DNA of 55,445 nt, from NCBI GenBank assembly GCA_012838345.1, contig DUPK01000048.1, forward strand, positions 1-55,445, given 5' to 3'. Position 1 is the stretch's first letter, and each line of letters opens with the position of its first letter. The translations under genes and the position numbers were made by a program. Shown one piece after another: positions 1-8,474 of this stretch. The stretch is from Clostridiales bacterium (lineage in GTDB: Bacteria > Bacillota > Clostridia > Oscillospirales > Oscillospiraceae). The notes under the pieces were generated by a model, which saw only the letters and a program-made list of their open reading frames with translations, was not told the DNA's origin and made no database searches.

Positions 1-408
1 AACAATATAGCCGTCGTAAAACTCAATTCCGCAGGTATTCTTAATATGCCTGAAGGCGTAGTTGAGAGCATAGCCCTTCCCTATCCTGCACAGGTTGCTT
101 CGCTCAATGACCGTAGCCCCGTTGCGGTGCGCTATCTCTGCCGTATCGTCTGTGCAGTTGTCCGCGACCACATAAATATCAACGAGCTCCCGTGGATAGT
201 TTTGTGCCTTTATGCTCTCCAAAAGCTCCCCGATTACCGCGCTTTCGTTTCTCGCGGCTATCAGTACGGCATATTTGTGCAGCTTTTTCGCATCAATCTC
301 AGGCATTTTCTTGAAAAAACGCACCAAGACATAGCCGAATTGATACGCGTAAAAGCAGAAGAACAATATGAATATTAAGAGGTTTAAGATTTTAACTAGC
401 TGTACCAT
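1..408 (-). CDS. Glycosyltransferase family 2 (GT-A), 5' part only
   Basis: The gene runs off the left edge; 136 codons are visible. After an N-terminal hydrophobic segment (about residues 5-30) comes a GT-A fold start: KYAVLIAARNESAVI, then VDIYVVADNCTDDTAEIA, where DNCTDD is the nucleotide-sugar loop. GT2 enzymes of this shape transfer sugars at the cytoplasmic membrane; substrate and product cannot be told from this fragment. The ATG at 408 has an AAAGG Shine-Dalgarno about 9 nt upstream. An in-frame ATG at 432 is possible but has a poorer ribosome site. The TATACT-type promoter at 491-519 points into the gene. The plus-strand open frame over 46-378 is its antisense shadow. Confidence 0.85.
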   Translation of the reverse strand, partial: MVQLVKILNLLIFILFFCFYAYQFGYVLVRFFKKMPEIDAKKLHKYAVLIAARNESAVIGELLESIKAQNYPRELVDIYVVADNCTDDTAEIAHRNGATVIERSNLCRIGKGYALNYAFRHIKNTCGIEFYDGYIV

Positions 409-490
409 AACGAATGCCTTTCGTATCGCCATTTCATTAATAATCTTTTACGATTTATTAACATTTTATTAACTATTCTCGACAAAAGCC

Positions 491-519
491 AGTATAGTAT
501 AGTGCCAAATCAAAATCAA
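491..519 (-). promoter_or_regulatory. Promoter of the glycosyltransferase
   Basis: Read on the minus strand, TTGATT (514-519) and TATACT (491-496) are separated by 17 bp, a sigma-A arrangement. The leader to the ATG at 408 is about 75 nt. The rest of the AT-rich gap 520-700 shows no gene or other clear site. Confidence 0.6.
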
Positions 520-707
520 TGTATAATTTGTAAACATTGAAATATGCCAATATCTGGCCGTTTTCTCTGTGCTTCAAGGACTTTTTTTGAGGAAAAAGTA
601 TTTTATTATACGTTATTAATTGTTTCAATTTTGTTAACTCAATATTCAGAAGAATACTTACTTAATTTCCCGTAATAAATCATATAAATACGTTTAAAAA
701 TAATAAT

Positions 708-726
708 GCCCCGCATAAGGCGGGGC
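708..726. other. Hairpin in the leader of sspF
   Basis: GCCCCGC (708-714) and GCGGGGC (720-726) form a 7-bp stem with a 5-nt loop, 65 nt ahead of the sspF start. Read on the plus strand it has no U tract; read on the minus strand it is followed by ATTATTATTTTT and would resemble a terminator, although no minus gene ends here. It could stabilise the leader or block stray antisense transcription. Confidence 0.5.
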
Positions 727-791
727 TGCAGGCAGAAATCAAGTCGCACCAGTTGAAGCAATTTCTTTGATTTTTATGAGGAGGAATTGGA

Positions 792-965
792 ATGGCTGGA
801 CGCAGTAAAGTAATGTCTGACAATCTCAAGATGGAGATAGCCAAGGAACTAGGGGTATACGAAACTGTGAAATCCCGCGGTTGGGGCGACGTTTCGTCCA
901 GAGACTGTGGTAATATTGTAAGAAAGGCCATAGAAATGGCCGAACGCAAATTATCCAGCGCTTAG
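792..965 (+). CDS. sspF: Small acid-soluble spore protein, alpha/beta type (SspF-like)
   Basis: This 57-residue protein coats spore DNA and shields it from UV and heat damage in dormant spores. It carries the alpha/beta-SASP signature: LKMEIAKELGVYETV followed by RGWGDVSSRDCGNIVRKAI, closest in my recollection to B. subtilis SspF (MSDEFKYELAKDLG... ARDAGNMVKRAIE). The ATG has a strong GAGGAGG Shine-Dalgarno (778-784) 7 nt upstream, and a rho-independent terminator follows at 989-1015, so it is a single-gene unit. The sequence in the 965-1184 gap belongs to the terminator and the walK promoter. It sits directly ahead of walK, where walR would normally be. Confidence 0.93.
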   Translation: MAGRSKVMSDNLKMEIAKELGVYETVKSRGWGDVSSRDCGNIVRKAIEMAERKLSSA

Positions 966-988
966 GCGAAGTAAAGATTTCAGTCTGC

Positions 989-1015
989 GGGGGGAGCAAA
1001 TGATCCCCCCTTTTT
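989..1015 (+). terminator. Terminator of sspF
   Basis: GGGGGGA (989-995) pairs with TCCCCCC (1004-1010) across an 8-nt loop and is followed by TTTTT, a standard intrinsic terminator. Confidence 0.9.
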
Positions 1016-1042
1016 ATGGCCTTAAGCGAATGCAAAACTTGT

Positions 1043-1070
1043 TTGCTTTATCGCTATCTTGTGATATACT
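1043..1070 (+). promoter_or_regulatory. Probable promoter of the walK operon
   Basis: TTGCTT (1043-1048) and TATACT (1065-1070) are spaced by 16 bp, downstream of the sspF terminator. It indicates that walK is transcribed from its own promoter here rather than from a walR promoter. Confidence 0.45.
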
Positions 1071-1183
1071 AACCGCAAAGCCCGGTATATTGACAATTAC
1101 AATTATTAACGCCAAAAAGCATGTCGGAAAGCGGCGAGAACAAGAGAAAAATACCAACAGATGGATTGACTGAGGTGGTTACC

Positions 1184-2953
1184 GTGAAAAGAGGGCTGCA
1201 TACCAAGCTTGTGCTTATCATGCTTCTGCTCATAATATCCCTGATGACAGTTGTCGGCGCTTTCTTGATTCGCGGCGTTCTGGGATTTTATACAAACGAG
1301 TTTTACGAGCAGATGATTTCCTTCTTTTCGATGCCCGAGTTTGTCGCGGACCTTCGAAGCGCTGCGGACGACCCGGAGGGCCCTGCAAAGATAGGCGAGA
1401 TACTTAACGCTTCGCGCGGCGCACTGGGCATCAATTCCGACTCCAGAAACTACTACATACTTGACAGCGAGTTTGGCAACCCTCTTTTGAGCTCGGACCC
1501 CCAGGAAGATTTGATTTTGGAGAAAAGCCCCAACATTCTGACGGCGCTGGCTGGCGAGGAGGGCTGGGAAAGCAGCTTAACCCAGGACTACATGGACGTC
1601 GCCCTTCCCATCTCCGGACAGAACAACTCCTACATAATCTATATCCGCGACAACAAGCAAACTGTGGCGGACCTCAACATGGAGCTTATCCAGATTATCA
1701 CGGAGGCCCTGATAATCGGCCTTGTAATATCCGTATTACTGAGTTTTCTGCTTTCAAAAACAATGATTACGCCCATTCAAAGCCTCACCCGGGCCGCCGA
1801 GAGAGTCTCACGCGGAGATTTCACGCAGAAAATCGAGGTCCAGACCCATGACGAAATAGGCGTGCTCACCCAGACCTTCAACAACATGGCAAAGCAGCTC
1901 AAGGACACGCTCGATGACATTGAAAACGAGCGCAATAAGCTCATGACCGTCTTTCTGCATATGACGGACGGAGTCGTCGCCTTTTCAAGGGACGGCTCGA
2001 TTATGCACCACAACCCCGCCGCGGAACGGATGCTCGGTATTTCTCTCGGCGACAAATCCGTAAACTTTGACACCATATTCGGCGGCTTTGTATCGATGGA
2101 CGAGCTTCTTCCGCTCAAAAGCCCTGAATATGCGGAGTTTGAGCACAATATAAACGGAATGGACCTTGAAATCTCCATGGCGCCAATTTCTGGCTACGGA
2201 GCCCAGGGCGGCATGCTCGCTGTAATACACGACGTCACCGAGCAAAAGAAATCCGACGCGCTGCGCCGCGAGTTTGTCGCAAACGTCTCGCACGAGCTGA
2301 GAACCCCGATTACGAACATCAGAAGCTACGCCGAGACTCTCGCCGATTCCGAGGACCTGCCCCCCGATATGGTGAAGAACTTCCTGAAAGTTATCGTAAA
2401 CGAGAGCGACCGCATGACGAAAATAGTTCAGGACCTGCTCACTCTGTCGAGATTCGATTCCGGGAAGGCTGACCTGCATTTTGAGAAGTTCAGCTTCTCC
2501 CTCTCTGTCAAAAACGTCTTTGATGCCATGCTGATGGAAGCAAAAAAGAGCGGCCTTGAAATGTCCCTGGAGATTGGAGAAAACCTCCCGGACATACTGG
2601 GCGACAGGTCCCGGATTGAACAGGTCCTTTTAAACATTATATCCAACGCCGTCCGCTACACCCCCGAGGGCGGACGCATAAGCGTGCGCGCAGGCAGAGA
2701 AGATGATACGGTCTGGATGGAGGTTGCGGACACGGGTATCGGCATACCTCCGGAAGACCTCCCGCGCATATTTGACCGCTTCTATAGGGTGGATAAAGCC
2801 AGGTCCCGCGCCTCCGGCGGAACGGGGCTCGGCCTCTCCATCGCTAAGGACATCGTAGTAAGGCACAGTGGAAACATCTCCGTCGAGAGCACTGTTGGCA
2901 AAGGCACCACAATGACCGTGAAGCTCCCCATTGAACCGCCCGTAAAGCAATAG
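1184..2953 (+). CDS. walK: WalK/PhoR-type sensor histidine kinase
   Basis: Membrane sensor kinase of the WalRK system that adjusts cell-wall metabolism. Domains, numbered from GTG 1184: TM1 about 7-30; extracytoplasmic loop to about 170; TM2 about 172-193; HAMP to about 247; PAS about 255-355 (HNPAAERMLGI); HisKA with phospho-acceptor His about 370 (FVANVSHELRTP); HATPase with NIISNAVRYTPEGG, DTGIGI, FDRFYR and GTGLGLSIAKDI. The frame opens at an ATG at 1121, but GTG 1184 has GAGGTGG 6 nt upstream and gives the usual short N-terminus before TM1. The following walH, walI, walJ and rlmH identify it as WalK rather than PhoR. Oddly, the partner response regulator gene walR is not upstream. Confidence 0.9.
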   Translation: MKRGLHTKLVLIMLLLIISLMTVVGAFLIRGVLGFYTNEFYEQMISFFSMPEFVADLRSAADDPEGPAKIGEILNASRGALGINSDSRNYYILDSEFGNPLLSSDPQEDLILEKSPNILTALAGEEGWESSLTQDYMDVALPISGQNNSYIIYIRDNKQTVADLNMELIQIITEALIIGLVISVLLSFLLSKTMITPIQSLTRAAERVSRGDFTQKIEVQTHDEIGVLTQTFNNMAKQLKDTLDDIENERNKLMTVFLHMTDGVVAFSRDGSIMHHNPAAERMLGISLGDKSVNFDTIFGGFVSMDELLPLKSPEYAEFEHNINGMDLEISMAPISGYGAQGGMLAVIHDVTEQKKSDALRREFVANVSHELRTPITNIRSYAETLADSEDLPPDMVKNFLKVIVNESDRMTKIVQDLLTLSRFDSGKADLHFEKFSFSLSVKNVFDAMLMEAKKSGLEMSLEIGENLPDILGDRSRIEQVLLNIISNAVRYTPEGGRISVRAGREDDTVWMEVADTGIGIPPEDLPRIFDRFYRVDKARSRASGGTGLGLSIAKDIVVRHSGNISVESTVGKGTTMTVKLPIEPPVKQ

Positions 2954-2979
2954 ATAAACTTTATCCGGAGGATTTGACC

Positions 2980-4236
2980 TTGAAACGGTACTGGGAAACG
3001 GGAAAAACTATTCTTATATTCGTTCTTATCGCCTCCGCCGTTTTCCTCGCGGGCAAGACGGGCTATTTTGACGAGTTTGTTGATTCCGCTCCCGCACTGT
3101 CCCGCATATCCGGCTGGCTAAGCTCGATAAAAAACACGTCCGCCACCCCCGCTCCGCCCAGCAGCGAGATGAGCTTTGCCGAGGCGGCAAGGCCAGTCTA
3201 TGCCGTCGTGACCGGAATCGGCGGCCACCACTGGGGCGTCAAGTATGACGGGGCACAGCTTTCGACCTTCTATAACGACACCTCGAACATTCTGGGCGAG
3301 TCCCTCGGCTCCTCGTCTCCGCCGCAGGCCATAACCGAGGGCGCCTGGCGCGCCGCCCTGACTTCGGCCGGTATTTACTTTGATTACCTAAACCCCATAC
3401 CGCTCTCCGCCCTGACAAGGTGGCTGGTCGGAACCGACATGAACCTTTGGGACGCCGAGCACAGCGCCCGGCGCATATGTATCTCGGGCTCCGACGATGG
3501 AAAAGGCGTATTCCTGTATTTTATGGACAGCGAGGGAGCTTTCTACAGGTCCCAAACCGCCGTGCAGTATTCCTCGCTTGCCGAATGTATGGCAAAATAT
3601 CTTCCCAACAACACTCAATATGCTTTCGAATTTGGGGAAGACTTAAATATAGACCCCTATGCGCTTATCATGCCCGGCACCGGCAGAGTGCCTTTGGTCA
3701 GCTTGTCCAATCCGGTCCACGACAAAATTTCGCCGGACGAGATACTTTTCAGCTTTGAGATGAATCCCAATCTGGCCTCACCCTATCACGAATCGGGCGC
3801 CGTGGTTTACATGATGGAAAACTGCTCGCTGCGCCTTTACGACAGCGGGCTTGCCGTATACAAGTCCACCGGTGATACGGGCGACAGGCTCAAAATTAGA
3901 TACTCCGGCGGCGAGCCGCGTATAAACGAGCTGCTTGAGGGCGCGCGCTCCTTTATATTCAATCTTATAGGCGGCACAAGCGGAGCTGCGGAGCTGTACT
4001 ACACGGGGCACAGCATAAGCAAATTGGACGGCAGCGTTACACTGACCTTCGATTACTTCGTAAGCGGCATTCCGGTACGTCTTATGGATTCCCCTCACGC
4101 GGCGACTATAAGAATATCGGAAGGGGTCATCACGGAGGCAAGGCTCTGCTTCAGGACCTTCAGTTCTGCGGGCGCCTACACCCCCGCCCTTCCCGACCTG
4201 CAGGCCGCGATCCTTGCCGGCGAGGAGGGCGGCTAG
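2980..4236 (+). CDS. walH: WalH (YycH-like) regulator of the WalK kinase
   Basis: YycH proteins sit in the membrane with one N-terminal helix and a large extracytoplasmic part and, with YycI, modulate WalK. This 418-residue protein has TM about 8-25 (TILIFVLIASAVFLAG) and then an extracytoplasmic domain. Identification rests on topology and on position between walK and walI, as the sequence family diverges. TTG 2980 is preferred over TTG 2974 because GGAGG at 2967-2971 lies 8 nt before it. The stop is TAG at 4234. The same frame continues open for 19 codons to TAG 4294, with a folded-protein-like tail beginning PVLEYFESGGDLTPQW (see findings). Confidence 0.75.
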   Translation: MKRYWETGKTILIFVLIASAVFLAGKTGYFDEFVDSAPALSRISGWLSSIKNTSATPAPPSSEMSFAEAARPVYAVVTGIGGHHWGVKYDGAQLSTFYNDTSNILGESLGSSSPPQAITEGAWRAALTSAGIYFDYLNPIPLSALTRWLVGTDMNLWDAEHSARRICISGSDDGKGVFLYFMDSEGAFYRSQTAVQYSSLAECMAKYLPNNTQYAFEFGEDLNIDPYALIMPGTGRVPLVSLSNPVHDKISPDEILFSFEMNPNLASPYHESGAVVYMMENCSLRLYDSGLAVYKSTGDTGDRLKIRYSGGEPRINELLEGARSFIFNLIGGTSGAAELYYTGHSISKLDGSVTLTFDYFVSGIPVRLMDSPHAATIRISEGVITEARLCFRTFSSAGAYTPALPDLQAAILAGEEGG

Positions 4237-4328
4237 CCGGTGCTCGAGTATTTTGAAAGCGGCGGGGATCTGACCCCTCAGTGGACTTCACGGTAGGACA
4301 CCATACCAACTAAGGACGGCTGGGTTTT

Positions 4329-5159
4329 GTGGAACTGTCTAAAATAAAAAACATTATAATAATTATCCTCCTGATTGTTAATATAATTTTCCTGGCCCTT
4401 TTTTTGATTGGGCGAATTGAAACGAGCAGACTGGAAAAAAAGACAAAGGAGGACCTTGTCCGTATTCTGGACTTGCACGGCATATCCCTTGATATGTCCG
4501 CAATCCGAGAGTCCGGCGATTTGGGTTCTTACGAAGTGCTCCGCGACAGCGAAAGCGAAAGGGCCATGGCCGAAGCCGTTTTGGGTAAATGCGAGGTAAA
4601 GGACCTCGGCGGAAACATCTATCAATACCTGAGCCCTCTCGGTGAAGGCATATTCAGGGGAAACGGCGAGTTTTCAATTTCCCTTGCAAGCGGCATCCCC
4701 CTCTCCGACAGCTCGGTCAAGGGTTTAAGCTCCTATCTCAATAAAATGAACGTCGACGTTGACCTAAAAAGTGCGGAGACGGAGTACAGCGGCGCAAATC
4801 TCTCCTCCGTCCGGTTTACTGCCATGTTCGAGGACACCCCCATCTTCAACTGCAGGATTACGATGTCCTTAACAGACAGCAAGCTCATGTCCATTTACGG
4901 GCGCAGGCTGACCTCCGCCCCCTCCCCCGCTTCCTCGGAGCCCATGATAGGTGTTTACACTGCCTTGATTAGCTTCCTTAACAGCGTAAAGGAGGCAAAT
5001 TTGATTTGCAATGAAATCAACGCGGTCACGCCGGGCTATAGCTTCTCGGCTTCCGTATCGGGCAGCGGCCGCCTTGTCCAGTACTGGTGCGTAACCACTG
5101 ACGTTGGCAAGTATTATGTAAACGGATTGACGGGAGAAATGAGCTCTTTCACCGATTGA
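4329..5159 (+). CDS. walI: WalI (YycI-like) regulator of the WalK kinase
   Basis: A 276-residue protein with one N-terminal TM helix (about 9-28) and an extracytoplasmic domain ending in YWCVTTDVGKYYVNGLTGEM, the W-x-V-T-D-x-G-x-Y-Y-V-N pattern typical of YycI and related two-domain YycH_I proteins. Such proteins pair with YycH to hold WalK in check. The start is GTG 4329; a weak AAGGACGG lies 5' at about 14 nt. It follows walH by 92 nt and precedes murA, whose promoter begins about 70 nt beyond the stop. The call relies on topology, C-terminal motif and operon position. Confidence 0.75.
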   Translation: MELSKIKNIIIIILLIVNIIFLALFLIGRIETSRLEKKTKEDLVRILDLHGISLDMSAIRESGDLGSYEVLRDSESERAMAEAVLGKCEVKDLGGNIYQYLSPLGEGIFRGNGEFSISLASGIPLSDSSVKGLSSYLNKMNVDVDLKSAETEYSGANLSSVRFTAMFEDTPIFNCRITMSLTDSKLMSIYGRRLTSAPSPASSEPMIGVYTALISFLNSVKEANLICNEINAVTPGYSFSASVSGSGRLVQYWCVTTDVGKYYVNGLTGEMSSFTD

Positions 5160-5231
5160 TAAACTAAATATTATATCGGATTTTGGGGAAATATACTGTA
5201 TATAGTTTTTTCATGTCGAGCCAGAAAGTTC

Positions 5232-5261
5232 TTTACATTTTTTATGTAAATGTGGTACAAT
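5232..5261 (+). promoter_or_regulatory. Probable promoter of murA, overlapping an inverted repeat
   Basis: TTTACA (5232-5237) and TACAAT (5256-5261) are 18 bp apart. The -35 lies within TTTACAT-TTTTT-ATGTAAA, an inverted repeat that could be a repressor site. Confidence 0.45.
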
Positions 5262-5341
5262 TGTCTGGAAAATAGACAGCGATATAAAAAGGCCGCGGGA
5301 GTACGGCTTAGTACTGCAAATCTATCTAAGGATGTGAGCCT

Positions 5342-6637
5342 TTGACAAAATATATAATCCATGGCGGGAAGCCGCTCAGCGGTGAAATTACTGTCAGCGG
5401 CGCAAAAAATGCCGCCGTTGCTATAATACCCGCCACATTGCTTGTTGACGGAGTTTGCAGAATTGAAAACATCCCCCAGATAAGCGACGTTACCCTGCTC
5501 CTCAAGATTCTTGAGCAGCATGGGGCAAGTATCAACACCATAAACAAGCATACCATGGATATAGATTGCTCCGACATCTCAAGGATCGGCACCGCTTTCG
5601 ACCTCATGCGACAGATACGGGCCTCCTACTATCTGGTAGGGGCGATGCTGGGCAGATTCGGGAGGGCCGAGGTGTCAATGCCGGGAGGCTGTGACCTGGG
5701 TGTCAGGCCCATCGACCAGCATATCAAGGGCTTTACTGCAATGGGGGCGGAGGTCGAGATTAGAAACGGCATCATCTACGCAAACGTCCCCCGCGGCAGG
5801 CTGCACGGGGCTGAGATTTACCTAGACGTAGTTTCAGTAGGCGCAACCATAAACATAATGCTCGCCGCAGTGTTGGCAGAGGGCCAGACCGTAATTGAAA
5901 ACGTGGCGCGCGAGCCGCACATAGTCGACGTAGCCAACTTTTTAAACTCCATGGGCGCGGATGTCAGAGGCGCCGGGACAAACGTCATAAAAATCCGCGG
6001 AGTAGACAAAATGCGCGGCGGTTTTTACTCCATCATACCCGACCAGATTGAGGCCGGCACCTACCTGGCCGCGGTGGCAGCCACCGGCGGCGAAGTGCTG
6101 CTCAGGAACGTCATCCCCAAGCACCTTGACTGCATTACCGCAAAGCTCATAGAGATGGGCGTGACAATAGAAGACCGCGAGGATTCGGTCCTTGTAAGGC
6201 GCACGGACCGGCTTTTAAGGACAAACCTGAAAACCCTTCCCTACCCCGGCTTCCCGACGGACATGCACCCTCAGGTAGCCGTCGGACTTTGTCTGGCCGA
6301 AGGCACCAGCGTTGTAACCGAGGGCGTCTGGGATAACCGTTTCAGGTATGTGGACGAGCTAAGAAGGATGGGTGCAAAAATACAGGTTGACGGCAAAATT
6401 GCCGTTATCGAAGGCGTGAAGGCCCTGACGGGCGCGCCGGTTAAGGCCTGTGACCTTCGCGCGGGAGCCGCTATGGTCATAGCGGGCCTGTGCGCACTGG
6501 GAACCACCGAGGTGGAGGATGTGTTCCACATCGAGCGCGGTTATGAGAACATGGTGGAAAAGTTAAGGGGCCTGGGCGCCGAAATTGAGTGCGTGGACGT
6601 CATTGAAAAGGTGCCATCCCCCGGCATAGCCATCTAA
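5342..6637 (+). CDS. murA: UDP-N-acetylglucosamine 1-carboxyvinyltransferase
   Basis: MurA transfers enolpyruvate from PEP to UDP-GlcNAc, the first committed step of peptidoglycan synthesis in the cytoplasm. The 431-residue length is normal. The N-terminus has the family signature GGKPLSGEITVSGAKNAA, and the catalytic, fosfomycin-reactive Cys lies at about 117 in MPGGCDLGVRPIDQHIKGF. The C-terminal RAGAAMVIAGLCALG segment is also typical. The start is TTG 5342 with AAGG about 10 nt upstream. It sits inside the wal block with its own apparent promoter, linking wall precursor supply to the WalK region. Confidence 0.97.
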   Translation: MTKYIIHGGKPLSGEITVSGAKNAAVAIIPATLLVDGVCRIENIPQISDVTLLLKILEQHGASINTINKHTMDIDCSDISRIGTAFDLMRQIRASYYLVGAMLGRFGRAEVSMPGGCDLGVRPIDQHIKGFTAMGAEVEIRNGIIYANVPRGRLHGAEIYLDVVSVGATINIMLAAVLAEGQTVIENVAREPHIVDVANFLNSMGADVRGAGTNVIKIRGVDKMRGGFYSIIPDQIEAGTYLAAVAATGGEVLLRNVIPKHLDCITAKLIEMGVTIEDREDSVLVRRTDRLLRTNLKTLPYPGFPTDMHPQVAVGLCLAEGTSVVTEGVWDNRFRYVDELRRMGAKIQVDGKIAVIEGVKALTGAPVKACDLRAGAAMVIAGLCALGTTEVEDVFHIERGYENMVEKLRGLGAEIECVDVIEKVPSPGIAI

Positions 6638-6682
6638 GTAATTTCATAGTCTGAACATATAAGCGGGGGCGTCTTTTATAGG

Positions 6683-7519
6683 ATGCTCCTTTTCTTTAAG
6701 AAAAGCGTAAGTAACCCGATCGGAAGTGAAAAATTGAAATTCTGTACCTTTGCAAGCGGCTCAAGCGGAAACTGCACGCTGGTTTCCCACGAGAGCACGC
6801 ATATACTTATAGATGCCGGCATCTCCCTTAGACGAACGGTTTTTTCTCTGAAGGAACTTGGGCTGGAGCCCTCGGATTTGTCCGGCGTCCTTGTTACTCA
6901 TGAACATACCGACCATGTGAAGGGTCTATATAATCTGACAAAACACTTTGCCGTCCCGATTTTTGCCACGCATAAAACGGCAATTGCCCTGGTATCTTCT
7001 AGGCCGGAACTTAACGAAGCAATCTGCGTCTTTAATTCGGGCGACAGCTTCGGGCTCGGCTCTATGGAGATACATAGCTTCAAAACGCCCCATGACACCC
7101 CCGAAAGCGTCGGGTATAAACTGCGAGCGGGCAGCAGAGCTTTGGCACTTGTGACAGACCTCGGCTGCGTGCCCGGCTCAGTGCTCAACGCCGTTAGCGG
7201 CTGCGATGCTGTCATACTCGAAGCAAACCACGACGTGGAAATGCTCATAAACGGCAGATACCCTCCCTTTCTCAAAAAGCGGATTCTGGGAGACAGGGGG
7301 CACCTTTCAAACGAGGCCGGCGCGCAGTTTGCAATGAACCTCGTCCAAAGCGGTACAAGGCGTCTGGTGCTCGCCCACCTCAGCCGTGACAACAACACGC
7401 CGGAGCGTGCCTTTTCGGCGTTTAACCTACATCTCAGGAGCGGCGGTGCCGTCCTGGGCAGGGATTTTGAAATGTCCGTCGCCCCGCGCGACACATTGAG
7501 CATGATTTACTCGGTATAA
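6683..7519 (+). CDS. walJ: WalJ/YycJ metallo-beta-lactamase-fold hydrolase
   Basis: YycJ/WalJ is an MBL-fold phosphodiesterase or nuclease of the wal operon, linked in the literature to DNA repair and coordination of division with replication. The metal-binding motif VTHEHTDHVKG is present, with a second His in TPHDTPESVG, LVTDLG, and HLSNEAG-QF near the C-terminus. Most homologs begin MKFCTFASGSSGN; that start corresponds to TTG 6734 with GGAAGTG 5 nt upstream. The longer ATG 6683 adds 17 residues and has no clear ribosome site. The stop overlaps the upstream in-frame ATG of rlmH. Confidence 0.88.
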   Translation: MLLFFKKSVSNPIGSEKLKFCTFASGSSGNCTLVSHESTHILIDAGISLRRTVFSLKELGLEPSDLSGVLVTHEHTDHVKGLYNLTKHFAVPIFATHKTAIALVSSRPELNEAICVFNSGDSFGLGSMEIHSFKTPHDTPESVGYKLRAGSRALALVTDLGCVPGSVLNAVSGCDAVILEANHDVEMLINGRYPPFLKKRILGDRGHLSNEAGAQFAMNLVQSGTRRLVLAHLSRDNNTPERAFSAFNLHLRSGGAVLGRDFEMSVAPRDTLSMIYSV

Positions 7520-7533
7520 TGGAGACATTGCAT

Positions 7534-8016
7534 ATGCTTGGTGTAAAAATTATCTGTGTGGGAAAACTTAAAGAAAAATACTTCAGCGACGCCGCCAATG
7601 AATATATAAAAAGACTGGGCGCTCACTGCAAGCTGGAGATTGAAGAGCTGCCGGAGTGCCGTCTCCCGCTCAATCCTTCAGCGGCGGATGTGGAATCGGC
7701 GCTTTTGCAGGAGGCCGAGAGAATTGAGCTCAGGCTTCCGAGCAATACGGCCATAATAATACTCTGCGTCGAGGGCAAGATGCTTGACAGCGTGCAGCTT
7801 TCGCAGATGCTCCAGAAGTTCGCTGCATACGGTAAGTCGCGCCTTTGCTTTATAATCGGCGGTTCCATAGGCCTTCATCAGCGCATTAAGGACCGCGCCG
7901 ACTTTAAGCTGTCACTGTCCAGAATGACCTTTCCGCACCATCTTGCGAGAATAATGCTGCTTGAGCAGCTTTACAGAGGCTTTAAAATAGCCGAGGGTTC
8001 AAGGTATCATAAATAG
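7534..8016 (+). CDS. rlmH: 23S rRNA pseudouridine-1915 N3-methyltransferase
   Basis: RlmH methylates pseudouridine 1915 in helix 69 of 23S rRNA, using SAM and a SPOUT fold. The 160 residues match the usual length. Visible features are the N-terminal VKIICVGKLKEKYF and the knot motif FIIGGSIGLHQRIKDRAD, then the C-terminal FPHHLARIMLLEQLYRGFKI and the invariant YHK end. ATG 7534 is chosen over ATG 7519 because GGAGA (7521-7525) is 8 nt before it and the protein then starts MLGVKII. It follows walJ, as in many Firmicutes. Confidence 0.97.
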   Translation: MLGVKIICVGKLKEKYFSDAANEYIKRLGAHCKLEIEELPECRLPLNPSAADVESALLQEAERIELRLPSNTAIIILCVEGKMLDSVQLSQMLQKFAAYGKSRLCFIIGGSIGLHQRIKDRADFKLSLSRMTFPHHLARIMLLEQLYRGFKIAEGSRYHK

Positions 8017-8038
8017 TTGCGGAGAATAGGAGGCATAT

Positions 8039-8455
8039 ATGCTCTGGTGTCACAACTGCAATTCCGAACACAACGACGATATTAAGACCTGTCCCGAATG
8101 CGGGGGCGAGCTTTCCGAGGAAATGCCTCCGACCCCGATTGAGCCTGCAAAAGCAAGCTGGCGCTTTACTTTCAGGAAATCAAAGGACTCTCCCGAGTGG
8201 CCGATTGACTCAAGCGGAAACAAAGTAAAACCCGCTTTTCTCGCGAACATCAGCGGAACGCAGCTAGACTACGAGATGGCCCTCTCCCTTCTCAGGGCCT
8301 ATAATATCCCGTACACCTGCGACTTTCCCGGAGCCGGGCCCCTCGTGAGAATCCTTGTCGGCTTCTCCGGCGCCGGAATGGATATTTATGTGCCGGAAAC
8401 AATGCTTGATGATGCAAGGGAAATACTCTTCGTCGGCGCCGAGGACGAAAACTGA
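8039..8455 (+). CDS. Zinc-ribbon protein with a DUF2007-like domain
   Basis: A 138-residue protein with an N-terminal zinc ribbon (Cys4, Cys7, Cys18, Cys21) followed by a short acidic/proline linker and a DUF2007-like region from about residue 65 (DYEMALSLLRAYNIPY... GMDIYVPETMLDDAREIL). DUF2007 proteins are proposed signal transducers without a defined reaction. An AGGAGG lies 5 nt before the ATG. It is co-directional with the downstream phosphohexomutase at a 19-bp gap, so the two are probably cotranscribed. No function is claimed. Confidence 0.8.
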   Translation: MLWCHNCNSEHNDDIKTCPECGGELSEEMPPTPIEPAKASWRFTFRKSKDSPEWPIDSSGNKVKPAFLANISGTQLDYEMALSLLRAYNIPYTCDFPGAGPLVRILVGFSGAGMDIYVPETMLDDAREILFVGAEDEN

Positions 8456-8474
8456 GCTTCGGAGAGGTTTGGCT

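Noticed and set aside
46-378. 110-codon plus-strand open frame at the left edge
   Set aside because: The minus strand encodes a clear GT2 glycosyltransferase N-terminus over the same bases.
4234-4296. Pyrrolysine or recoded UAG in walH
   Set aside because: TAG ends walK, rnf-independent genes and others here as an ordinary stop, and no Pyl genes are visible.
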